Shown here piece after piece: positions 52,892 through 62,956 of a stretch of DNA of 64,000 bases. The notes below the pieces were generated by a model that was given only the letters and a program-made list of their open reading frames with translations, searched no databases and was not told the DNA's origin. The translations under genes were made by a program, and so were the position numbers. The DNA is from Endocalyx cinctus (taxonomy: Eukaryota; Ascomycota; Sordariomycetes; Amphisphaeriales; Apiosporaceae), in contig BCKC01000013.1 of assembly GCA_001600455.1 (NCBI GenBank), forward strand, positions 186,001-250,000, in the 5' to 3' direction. Within the stretch, counting starts at the first letter, position 1. Each line of letters begins with the position of its first letter.

Positions 52892-53229
52892 TAAAAAATT
52901 TGGGTTAGTAGTGCATGGAGCGGCCCGCTACAGGGTATTCACTCACTAAACCCACTATAATTACTGCAATCTTCGCAGCCTATTAATTGATGATGCAATT
53001 GATAAATAACAGCTCTCAAGATAAGACAAGCCCTGTCCCACACTAGAGAAGAGCAGCGCTTCGCAAGATAACTACTACCACGACTTCATTTTATCACCGT
53101 AAAAATAAATGATACTGTTCCGATGCGCTATGTTTCGTACGCTTATATCCGGCAGACGCATGATTTTCTTCAGGGATACCCATCGTTCTACAAAAAAATT
53201 ATGTAGGCTCCTGCATGCCGCCATTATAA
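52892..53229. other. Intergenic, no gene seen
   Basis: AT-rich with no open frame or recognised repeat. Confidence 0.3.
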
Positions 53230-53831
53230 TCACCTAAAGCCATCTGCGATCACATCTGTAAATGGTTTAGTCCCCATTGCTTTTCGCTGCAGATCAAGAT
53301 GGGTGCCTAAATGGTAGTCAGGAGGATTAGGGATCGTCATTTGTACCGGAGGAGGTGTTGGTATATCGTCAACTTCATCGTCAACTTCACCGTCAGAGAT
53401 TGAAAGTGGCAATCTTGGGTAATTCAGACGAAAAAAAACGGGAAGGATCGATTAGTTCTTCTCGCCAGACGCCTGGGGTTGCCGTCGAAGAACGAGGGCT
53501 GCCTTTAACCGTAGGGTTCAGAAGTGACACGAAAGGGAACATCAACCTTGTTTTACACAATGGATTCTTCGAGGGTATGATTAATTATCAGGTGATTGAA
53601 AGATAAAGTATCACCTTAATTATAACGACATATTCGTTCTATTCTTAAAACCCCCCCGAAAGTTATCAAAGCTGCGGCTATTTCGGGAGACTTACAAAAT
53701 GGGCCGGCTTCCGAAGTTGTGGGAACAAGTCGCCAATCGAGACGCTCTAGCTCACGATCTAGCACTAAGTCATCTTTAATTGACAAACCAAAAACATCAT
53801 TACAGTATAAACGGCCAACCTTATTTGACAA
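53230..53831 (-). other. Two short unrecognised minus-strand frames
   Basis: Frames at 53616-53831 (VGRLYCNDVFGLSIKDDLVL, then ERLDWRLVP) and 53230-53412 (acidic SDGEVDDEVDDIPTPPP) have coding texture and could be exons of one small gene, but no good splice pair was found. An opposite frame at 53355-53606 competes. Confidence 0.25.
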
Positions 53832-54350
53832 GTTTCATTCTGGGATTTAGTTATGCAATACGTACTGGATGACTTTTTAGAATAGAGTTGAAATGTCGAA
53901 ATTAACAGCCAAATTAAAATGGTTTATTTTGTGAAAATGAAAATAACTCGTCGGAAATGATGGGTGCTACAAACTAGGTTTAAGATCTTAGACCGTCTAG
54001 ACCGTCATCCTGCCCCTAGCTGCCTACTTAGGTGGCTGAAGAATAGCTTTCAGTGGCATCAGCTGCCTAGACTGACAGGGGAAAATTTAGGCATGTTGAC
54101 AGACCAAGGCTTATTTTTTCTCTTGAGACAAGTTATTAAGAGATAATGCCTAGGCAACAACGCGTCCTTCAATTCGAATTTATGAGGTTTCAATATGAAA
54201 TCGCCATGTAATTGACGGTTTTCTCAGGTGTATAAATATGTGTACATGTTGAAGACATTTCTAACTCGTGTTAGTTAGACACCGGGCAGTCTTCGAATAA
54301 GAAAGAGTGTTTTTGTTTTCGGAAAGTTTAATCTTAATTTTAAGCCCCTT
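53832..54350. other. Upstream region of the HET-like gene
   Basis: AT-rich with no gene. GTATAAATATG at about 54231 is a plausible TATA element about 150 bases before the ATG at 54387. Confidence 0.35.
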
Positions 54351-56702
54351 TTGATTTTGATTGAGATACTCCTTAGAAGATCCGTCATGGCTCAAACGAA
54401 AGGACTACTCGCCGTCTTACAGCCCGCCACCGATAAAAATGCGCCTATCCATCTCACCCTCTCGGAGGTGACGTTAGCCGATACGTCATACGAATGCATT
54501 TCGTACCACCGTCATAGCCGCCACGTCAAGGTCGGCGTCGACGGAAAGGATGACACGACTTCCTCGGCCACGGTCTGGGTCGAGGGCGAAGAGGTATCCG
54601 TCCCCGCGGCGCTAGAGAGCGCCCTACGCACGTTCCGCCGGAAAGAAAATCCCCGGATGCTGTGGGCGGATCTCCTCGTCGGCCTCACCTCGGAGGAGCG
54701 CGGGATCCAGCCCGGCGCGATCCGGGCTATACTTGAGCACGCCGAGAAGACGCTCTGCTGGCTCGGTCCGGGTAAAGGGGAACCGACGACGAAAGCCTTC
54801 GACATCATCCACGAGATGGCCAACCGCTGGACCCAGGCCTGCCTGCACGTCGGTGTCTCCGCCGACGTGAGCCTGCCGCGCATGACCATACAACAACTAG
54901 AAGGGATCCGCGCTCGACTGAACGACTATCCGTTCACCGACCTGGACTCATCCGATCTCGACCGCTGGGGGGAAATCTACGAACTCTTCGGTGCCGCCTA
55001 CTTCCGGTCCGTGCATCCCATAGCCGAGATCGTGCTGGCGAAATCGGCCATCGTCGTCTGCGGCCGGAGCAACATCCGGTGGCACAACTGGATCGCCTCC
55101 TCCCGAGCGCTGGCCTTCTTTCAGAAGAAATTCTTCCCCTCCGTGCCGCTCCTGCCGCACGTGCTGAACGGCATGGACGTCTGCGGCCAGATCGAGGTGG
55201 CCGAGCGTCGCCACCGCCTCAACGACTCGGTCGAACTCTTTCCCATGATCCAGACGGCGCGCGATTGCGCTTCCGGAGAGGAAGACGTCGACGTTCGCGA
55301 GTACGTGTTCTCGATGATCCCGATCGCGACGCCCTCGAAGCGCATCCAGTTCCACAGTTGCGGGTCCCAGCCCCTTCCTAAAGTCGACTACGCCAAGACG
55401 CCCGAGAGGGTCTTCGTCGAGGCCGCCGCGTACACGGTGCTGGAGCGTCAGGACCTGCAGGTGTGGTACGGCGAGCGCGTCCCCTGCGCCAAGACCAAGA
55501 AGCGGAGGAGAAATCTGCCCACCTGGGTCCCGGACTTCGGTGCCGCTCCCCTCAAGGAAAAGGGCCGGGGCCCGGATAACGGGCTGAGGATGTGGTGGGA
55601 CTCATTGAGCAAGTCGGTTCTGAAGCCTATAAGGGTGACGATGCCCTCCGAGGGGGGCCCAAACAATAATGACAACAACAGCGATACTAATGCGCTACTA
55701 CGCGTGCAGGCTTACGCCCTCGATCGCATCGACTATGTCTCCCCCATCTTCGACGCCGGCAACGCGACGCGTTTGCTTTTCGAAGAGTTTAACAAGTTAC
55801 CCGAAGACCTACCCCAACTCCCCGGGGAGACGGCCGACTGGCGTTTCAATCGTTTCTGGCGAACGCTAATCCAGGACCAAGGCGGCGTCAGTCGCAACGC
55901 CGATGCCTTCTTCCACGAAGCGATGTCTCCCCCCTCGGCCATGGGAGACGCCGTCCGCAGCCTCTTCTGCCAGGAGCGCGTGCTGAAAGAACTCGGATGC
56001 ACGCCCGGGGAACTGCGCACGCCGGCGATTCAGGAACGCGTACGCGCGAGTCCGGAGATCCGGCAGTTGATAAGTCAATGCGGGCGCGGCGCCGCGTACG
56101 AGACCTTGCTTCTCAAAAACGTAGTGGGAAGGAGGTTTTTCCGCACCGTTGGCGGTCGGTTCGGCCTGTCGGCCGTAGAGGAGGTGAGGCTCGTGGATCC
56201 CTTGCTAAAAGAGGAAGAGGGAGAAGATAAACCGGCGCCCAGTTTCAGCGGCCTCATGGCCGATCCCATGTCCCGATTTATGCTCTCCGGGTTTCAGCAG
56301 TACCTCCAAGAACGCGATCCGGAGGCCGCGCGGGCAATCGGACAGGCCTACCGAGGCGAGTTTCCGGGGATGTCGGAGAGAGAAGATAAGGGCGGGGTGG
56401 CGAAGGATGACATGGTCGTCGCTCTCGTCGGCGGTTTCTTTCCTTACGTGCTAAGGTCTTGTATGACGAGGAGCGGAGGAGAGGGAGGCGAAGACGAAGG
56501 AGAAGGAGAGGCATCGTCGAAGTCGACGAATATGAACTCCCGCTCACAACTATTCTGCGGGGACGACTCCGCTTACGAATATGTGGGACATTGTTACTTA
56601 CACGGCTCTATGAATGGTGAGGATTTTAAGGCTAAAGGACCCCAGGGCCGGGAATATTACACCACGGATACGTCGAAACTGGTTGATATCACTATTGTGT
56701 GA
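54351..56702 (+). CDS. Divergent HET-type (heterokaryon incompatibility) protein
   Basis: A single uninterrupted frame; the likely start is the ATG at 54387 (MAQTKGLLAVLQPATDKN), after twelve hydrophobic codons from the first Met. HET landmarks appear in degenerate form: SYECISY for YEALSY, then MLWADLLVGLTSEERG in place of WIDAICINQ, and AILEHAEKTLCWLG for MG-IY--A--V--WLG. LPTWVPDF stands for PSWVPDW, and a C-terminal GRRFFRTVGGRFGLSAVEEV corresponds to the GR-FF-T--G--GLGP segment. Residues ~430-445 and ~700-720 are low-complexity. The gene is much more GC-rich than its surroundings and has no visible disruption, unlike the HET gene at 12.3 kb. HET proteins trigger cell death after fusion of incompatible strains. 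The altered ICINQ core suggests a subfamily with changed activity. Confidence 0.75.
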   Translation: MILIEILLRRSVMAQTKGLLAVLQPATDKNAPIHLTLSEVTLADTSYECISYHRHSRHVKVGVDGKDDTTSSATVWVEGEEVSVPAALESALRTFRRKENPRMLWADLLVGLTSEERGIQPGAIRAILEHAEKTLCWLGPGKGEPTTKAFDIIHEMANRWTQACLHVGVSADVSLPRMTIQQLEGIRARLNDYPFTDLDSSDLDRWGEIYELFGAAYFRSVHPIAEIVLAKSAIVVCGRSNIRWHNWIASSRALAFFQKKFFPSVPLLPHVLNGMDVCGQIEVAERRHRLNDSVELFPMIQTARDCASGEEDVDVREYVFSMIPIATPSKRIQFHSCGSQPLPKVDYAKTPERVFVEAAAYTVLERQDLQVWYGERVPCAKTKKRRRNLPTWVPDFGAAPLKEKGRGPDNGLRMWWDSLSKSVLKPIRVTMPSEGGPNNNDNNSDTNALLRVQAYALDRIDYVSPIFDAGNATRLLFEEFNKLPEDLPQLPGETADWRFNRFWRTLIQDQGGVSRNADAFFHEAMSPPSAMGDAVRSLFCQERVLKELGCTPGELRTPAIQERVRASPEIRQLISQCGRGAAYETLLLKNVVGRRFFRTVGGRFGLSAVEEVRLVDPLLKEEEGEDKPAPSFSGLMADPMSRFMLSGFQQYLQERDPEAARAIGQAYRGEFPGMSEREDKGGVAKDDMVVALVGGFFPYVLRSCMTRSGGEGGEDEGEGEASSKSTNMNSRSQLFCGDDSAYEYVGHCYLHGSMNGEDFKAKGPQGREYYTTDTSKLVDITIV

Positions 56703-57138
56703 TAGGTGCGTGCATATTCGGATATGCAAACTATATCATTCTTTTTTTTTTTTTTTTTTTTTGTATTTCTCCCAGCGTTTAAACTCCTCCGATGGTAGCG
56801 ACCCAGAATTTCTTTTTTCAATGCTACAGAATCAATCCTATTGAGTATTGGGTGAGATCTTCTGAATATTTTCCCCGACCAACTTAGGCTGGCATAGATA
56901 AGATGCATACTTAAATCTTATCATACCCATATCATCGACAGACATAGAGTCGGAGCATCGCAATTAGTCCTCGGATCACAAACTACTTTAAACGCAAGCG
57001 ATGAACTATGTATAGTAAAATATTCATTATCAAATCCGAATGCATGCGCGTAGCCTTAATCCATTAATCATCAGTATTATACATATAGATATATGACTAC
57101 ATACTTAGTTATTGTTCTATTATAGGACCTTTTTTTTT
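56703..57138. other. Convergent 3' spacer with poly-T tract
   Basis: Contains an uninterrupted T run at about 56743-56762 just after the HET-like stop and a second T run at about 57130. No gene. Confidence 0.5.
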
Positions 57139-58981
57139 TCAACCATCAAATGCGCCGGGTATCTTTATTTTATTATTATCATCATCATCATCATCATCAT
57201 CATCTAAACCCTTCGACGAGGCCGGTGTTATAGGTCTAGAAAAATTCGACGGTTTTCTTCTTAGAGGGTGGAGATTGTTGTCTTGGTGGTAATCATGACG
57301 ACTGGCGGCTCTCTTCTGCGCCCTCTGAGCATTTCTTAGAACCGCGACCGGTTTCGGAGGCTGAATCTGGGAGGAAGCAGGAGGAGGAGGATGAAGAGGA
57401 GTAGCAGCCGAAGAAAGTCCCGAGCCGATGCTACTACTAGAGACCATGGTGGCGGCGGGAGAGTACGTTGTCATTGCCGCATTCTTATTACCCCGAACTA
57501 CTATGCCGGGCTGTTGTTGTTGTTGTTGTTGTCGTCGTCGCTCTTTTCGAATGGTAAGATCGGGTTCGGCCGCGTATCGGACCGTCGAGAGATGAGACCG
57601 GTTCGTGCTACTCGCTGTACTGGTGCTCGGAGTAGCGCGATAATGATGATGATGACGTTGTTGATTGTATTGTCTACTTTTCGGGTTTTGAATGCCACTG
57701 CTACCCCCACTTGAGGAGGTCTGGGTCGAACTAGTCGTTGACGAATATTGCGACGAGTACGACGTAGACGGGGCTTTTCTATAGCCCATCGACCCATTCG
57801 TCGTCACGGCGCCCAGCTTCGATACGCCGACAACTTGCTCGGAAACATCATTCCACTCGCTTTTCCAACCTCCGAGAATATACGTCGGGTCCGGGAGTGA
57901 GGTGGACGACGATACCGCTACTAAGTTAGCCGGTAACTTGGGCACGGGCGGTACCGAAGCGGAAGGAGAAGGAAAAGACTTCCATTTCGGCAACGAGAAT
58001 AACCCGACTTGATAAGAAGGTCGAATCGGCGAGTTCGCCATGAGTTCTGTCTTGTTATCGTTATCGGCTATTTCTTGGACTTTTATGTTGGGAAAACTTT
58101 TTTGCCTGGTTATTGTTGGGTATTGTTGTTGCTGCTGTGATGACGATGCGCCGAGACGAAAGATCTCCCGACTCGGTAGCGTCATTATGGATCCCTGCTC
58201 ACTCTCTTTGCGTTGGAGGGACGCCCTCCGCGACACGCTCATATCGGCCGCCAGGTCTTCCTCGAATTCGCTCACGCGACGGGTAAGGAAAGAGGGCCGG
58301 GAGATCGTCGTCGTCATGAATGGAGTAGGATGTTTCTCGATAGTGACGCTTATGATAATGAATGAAGGACTAATCGGTGTGATGTTAGCTAAATAAGTTA
58401 CCCCTTTTTTTTTTTTTTGGGTCCCCTTACAGTGCTCCAATGCTAATCAATAAATTCAACACAGGCGCATGCCCCGTAAAGCCGTCTCCCATTTCCGGGA
58501 CCTTCGCAATCATGACGGCTGTGACGACGAGGGCGGCGATCCACACGGTGATACCGAGCCTCGCGATGAGCAGTGCGCTCGCGTGCAGGTAATTCCCGTA
58601 GATCTGAGGCGGGCCCGGTCCGCTCCTCCTGTAATCTTTCCTGGCGCCCCTGACATGCAGGGCGATATACAACAGACTCATGCCGGCGGCGAAGAGGACC
58701 AGGTCTCGAGCAAGACATGTCGTCTGGGTATTAGCCGTTGTTTTATCGTCGACGACGACCGGTTGGAGCAAAAGGACCACGGCGAGGGCGATTCCGCCGC
58801 CCGAGGATAGGAAGAGGAATAATAGCGCGATCAGGATCACCGTCGGCCTTTTTCGCGTCTGATCTTCTCGGTTGTATTCCTCGAGTGAGTTGAAGAGGAG
58901 CTGCGCATGATCGGCGTTGTTGCTCGAGGAGAATTCGGAAGGGGGAGCCGGTTTCTCTCCACCGCTGCCAAAAAGAGCCAT
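57139..58981 (-). CDS. Four-span membrane protein with long low-complexity tail
   Basis: Two exons on the minus strand, 58981-58431 and 58369-57139. The 61-nt intron has a GTAAGG donor and a GATTAG acceptor preceded by CTAAC, and splicing gives 593 aa. Without splicing the protein would stop at ISIGAL inside a membrane helix; with it the helix completes as VLNLLISIGALPSFIIISVT. Predicted spans: ~46-70 (VILIALLFLFLSSGGGIALA), ~90-112, ~132-158 and ~170-192. The ~400-residue tail is Ser/Pro/Gln-rich with Gln runs, a His run (HHHH), and an Asp run (DDDDDDDDD) encoded by a trinucleotide repeat at 57178-57202. It has dibasic and phospho-site-like patches and looks cytoplasmic and disordered. The family is not recognised, but this layout is common in fungal plasma-membrane proteins. 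Confidence 0.7.
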
Positions 58982-59042
58982 ATGTGACTTTTTATCTTAT
59001 TCGTTACGCTGAGCAGCGGCAACCGCCTACTTTCTCCTTACT

Positions 59043-59348
59043 ATGCCGGTAGTCACTCGAAGCGGGCTGCTTCAGCCTTTACAAACGAGACATGAAGGCG
59101 AGGAGACCGAGCGTAAAACCCCTGGGCCACTTACTCCTGGACTATTTACTCCTGAGCTCACGCAGCAAGATGTAAGCAGCGGAGGAACGACTAGCCTCAC
59201 GACTCCCAAGACCCCTACAGCCGAGTCTCTCACGCCTGGAGATACGGATTATGCCGATGCCCAGTTGGTAGCTTCCTATCTACGTCTTCCCGTGCTTCTC
59301 GCTAAACTCGCGGAGGCTTCAGTCGAGCCCACAAGCCTCGAGACGATA
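59043..59348 (+). pseudogene. Second copy of the MPVATRS gene N-terminus, fused at a breakpoint
   Basis: Starting MPVVTRSGLLQPLQTRHEGE, it aligns with 27440-27745 including TPE-TQ-DVS and LRLPVLLAKLAEASVEP. Both DNA copies share long identical blocks up to CTCGAGACGA. There the similarity stops and the sequence becomes the antisense of the FunK1 kinase. The frame runs on to 59549 only as kinase antisense. Confidence 0.65.
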
Positions 59349-59349
59349 G

Positions 59350-61388
59350 AATGCTGGTCGCCTAATAAAGCCCCGATGGCCATAAAAACCCACGTGCCAG
59401 TCTTGTCTTTGGTACCAGGCGGCTTTTTACGGTCTATTCTGATGGCGAGATCCAGATCGATAATGAATGAGGACCATGAAGGATTATCACCGTCGTCGTT
59501 TATCATGAGATTATTAACGGAAACGTCTCTGTGGAGGATGACGGCTTGATATAGAGATTCGTGCCCTCGAATGCATCCCTCGAACGCGGCAAGCAAGGCA
59601 GCTCGAGACCTTGCTTCGTAGATAGGCTTCCCATAGTCGCGGAGGATCACGCGCCGATGAACGCGGTTCGGCAATATACTGTAATTTACTTTAGTGGGAG
59701 ATTCCGAACACGATCGCTTGCTTGGTAGCAGAGGCGCATCGGTGCGGCTAGCAGACCGCTTCCGACTAGCCATGCTGCGGCCCTGTCGCGGGGTGCTGGT
59801 TCCACTGGTACTCGGCGACGCTAGCGAACGCCCCCGTCGAAAGTTTTCCCCTCTCGTAATATCTAGCCCCTTGCGAATATTACGCTGAATATCATCGACG
59901 GCTCCGGAGACCTGAACAGTGTAGTGGTGATAGTAACGGGCCACATTGATCACGCCCTTCTCTGTCGCATCGCGCAGCATCTCGCCCTCCTCGTCCCGTT
60001 CCGGATATTGCCAAGAATCCTTGATGACAAGCGGCGTCCGAGTGTCCCTGTCCCAATGAGCTTTCCAACAAGTCGTTGCTCGGCCGGCGATACAGGGTGC
60101 GCGCCTCATAACTCCGTCGATTTTCAGACGCTTTAAACTATCTTCCCGCTCGATTTCGATGAACCGTTCGCCGCCCGAAGTAATGATAGTAGGGTCAAAC
60201 CCAAGCCGCTCCTCATCCATCCAGAGTAACCCAAGAATGGTCAAGACAAATCGGAGCCCGTCCGTATTAATGTCGAATTGGTCGGCGGCGACTCCTCCCA
60301 AGCGATCAAACTCCCATATCCTCATGCGAGACCCGCAGATTGTAAAGCCCAAGACGAAACGACGAGTATCTTGAGATGCAAGGACCTCTCTCGCGTATCT
60401 TCCCAGATCAAGCCACGCATCTGAGGCTTTATCGGCGGATGGGTTGCTTTTCAGCTCTCCGGGCACAAGAATTTGGGACCAGTGGCATTTCCCGTCTCGT
60501 ATGATCTCAGTATTGGCCACGAAGCCAACGTCTAGCTTCCGCTCGGCCATGGAGCCCTCGAGGGGCTTGTTGGGCTGCGCTAAAGGCCTTCGCGTCGGGG
60601 CGTGCGTGAGCCTATAACCCTGCGCTCGTTGCGAAATCTGGTCGGTCACGTTCTCAAACCAGCGAAGAACGTCCCTCTCCTTTGCTGAGGGCGGCCACCC
60701 TATCCACCCATCGTGAAAGAGCGGGTTGCTACCTTCCACGCATTCTTTAAAGACGCCTTCGGCTGCTGTTTCAAGTCCTCCTTATTTCGAAGATAAACAT
60801 CGTTGAAATTGCGGAGGCCGACATATAGAGGGCCGAGTTCCTCCTTCAGGACAGCGTCCAGGTATTTGCGATGTTCGGACGAATTAACGAAGCTGCTCGT
60901 ATTACGCAGCCATGGCGTTTGTTGGAGCGAAGATACTATCGATCGGGGTGGCGGGGTGTTCTCGATGACGGCGCGGTAGACAGCATCCCAGATATTAGTA
61001 TCGTCACGCTCGTCAAAAAGGGCCGCTTTTAGAAGAGGATTGACGCGGGCAAAGTCGAAGTCGTCGGAGTTGATAGCGGAGCTTAGCCTGGATAGATCGT
61101 TGAACAAATTTTTGCCGGTTCCGCTAGGAGGAAGGAGACGAGATACCCGCAGACTCTGCAATGTTAAGAGAAGATCGATAGACGTATTTTGAATGTCTGT
61201 TTTTAGATTAACATGTAGTTTTTAAATGGTTAGTATATTTTACCTTCTATACTCAGCTGATCCAGGGCATCTAAGGTGAGCGAGATGCCTTGGTCATTGC
61301 AAACCGAACTGAAAGCCGTGCAAAAGTTATCGAGTCCGTCCCCGATAGGGTTTTTTTCGATAACCTTTAGCTGAGACTAATCCATCAT
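59350..61388 (-). pseudogene. FunK1-type fungal protein kinase, truncated and frameshifted
   Basis: Minus strand. Exon 1 (61388-61244) has a Met, an early TAG and then SQLKVIEKNPIGDGLDNFCT; an 88-nt intron follows (donor at 61243, acceptor ending at 61156). Next come AINSDDFDFARVNPLLKAAL and LGPLYVGLRNFNDVYLRNKE. Near 60770 the frame shifts to ETAAEGVFKECVEGSNPLFH. The kinase part reads WSQILVPGELKSNP (the PGELK motif), then VILHRDVSVNNLMI (catalytic HRD..N) and FIIDLDLAIRI (DLD in place of DFG). GTWVFMAIGALLGDQHS follows, where the kinase breaks off at the junction with the MPV-TRS copy near 59350. FunK1 kinases are found only in fungi. With at least one frameshift, a probable TAG in exon 1 and a lost C-terminus, it is a pseudogene. 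Confidence 0.75.
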
Positions 61389-62956
61389 GCTTCTATATCT
61401 TACTTTTGCATTCTGTAGTGAAATGCCATCAGGAGAAGGGTTGTAGTTATTAAACGATGGTACGCGGAAAATCGGAGGCCGTTAAAATCCATTGGCGGAA
61501 ATGTTTACTTGCGCGACCATTTATGATAAGTGGCTGAAAAATATCTCCATACTTAAAAGTAGTAGATGGCATTAGTTGGCAGTTCTTTTGTAGTTTACAT
61601 AATACGTAGAATTTTTACGCAACGTATTTAGCATTATGTGGCGCCTCGTCCAGCCCCTCCTGTGGCTATCCCAGTTTTACATCTTCGCTAAATGGAAGAA
61701 GCATAAGCTACCCATTTTTCTCTTAATAATTCTTTATACTACAACAACAACCATAGCATTGTTATTTAGTTTTATAGCTGATTAGGTTAATTTCTATTGA
61801 TTGGTCTACTTATTCCCAATATAAAGTGGTATACGACACAATAACTCCAAAATATGGCTATGTTATATAATCTGTTAAGTTCGATAATAAAATGTAACTT
61901 CCAAAAAAGACTCGTGTACGGATACTTAAGGCAGTAACCAGGCAACACGACTACCAATAGATTTCCCCTGGCTCAGAACCGATAGCATATATCGTTCGGA
62001 GCTTAAGGTAGATGGTGACGGTAGTACGCCGACGCGGGTCTCTGGCTTCTTGCTTTTAAGGTTGATGCAACGGCCGTCGCCACCACCGTAGAGTTTCGAA
62101 AAAATCGTAAATTGTGAAAATTTAAGCACTAGTCCCGTTTCGGAAAATGGTGTATTGATTAGTTACAATAGCTTTATTCATGAGACGTGTTGGTTTTCGT
62201 CTATGGGATGTGTGAATGTCGCCCGCCTTTATCTCGTCGCAATTTAACTCCTATTGCTTTTTCCGCTTAGGTAAGTAAGACCTTACTTCCACTTGGTCGA
62301 CAGAAACGTAATCACAATGAAACGCGTGGAATCGATGTAAAATAACCGTGTAGTATAGTCTTCATAAGAGCTAGGAGGGATGGGTACGGATAATACCCAA
62401 AACCGCATATAAACACCAGACCGACAGCTTGTTTCTAGCCTGTGTTACGGATCTCCCTTTTCAACTTAGCGCCAACCTGAGTCAGTTAAATCTCCTCAAT
62501 AGCTGCTCCTCTACAGAAACTATCAGCCTATTACAAAATAGTAATCATCCCTCAATTACTCGTAATTGCCACATATGACGCCTCGATGTCATAGGTCGCA
62601 TACCTACTAGTCATGTAATCACCTGGGAATTTTAAGTTCTCGGACTTTTGACTCTCCAAGGTCCCTGATCCGGTTGGGTTATAGCACTATGTTAAGCTAA
62701 TAATACCCAGTTCTCGATTATGCTCGTAAAAGCGCTGGAACCCCTCTTATTTCGAATAGAAACTTATATCAAGCAATTACTATGTATATTATAATAAAAA
62801 ATCATTTAATACTTATAATATCATAACATATACTAAATACATCTTAATATACCAGAACTAAAGTCGATTATATTTAATATTTAAACTCCAATTATTTGTC
62901 ACGCGAGTATATATCCCTTAAAAATTATCTATCAAAACATACACTGTATAGATAAG
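61389..62956. other. AT-rich spacer with one tiny hydrophobic ORF
   Basis: No gene of normal size. At 61636-61785 a 49-codon plus-strand ATG frame encodes a basic N-terminus and a single membrane-like helix (LPIFLLIILYTTTTIALLFS). Its start overlaps the block shared with 11660, so it may be only a retroelement scrap. A 67-codon minus frame at 61926 lacks features. Confidence 0.3.

Noticed and set aside
54512..56547. Numerous minus-strand and alternative plus-strand frames within the HET-like gene
   Set aside because: Shadows of a GC-rich 750-codon gene; none shows independent motifs.
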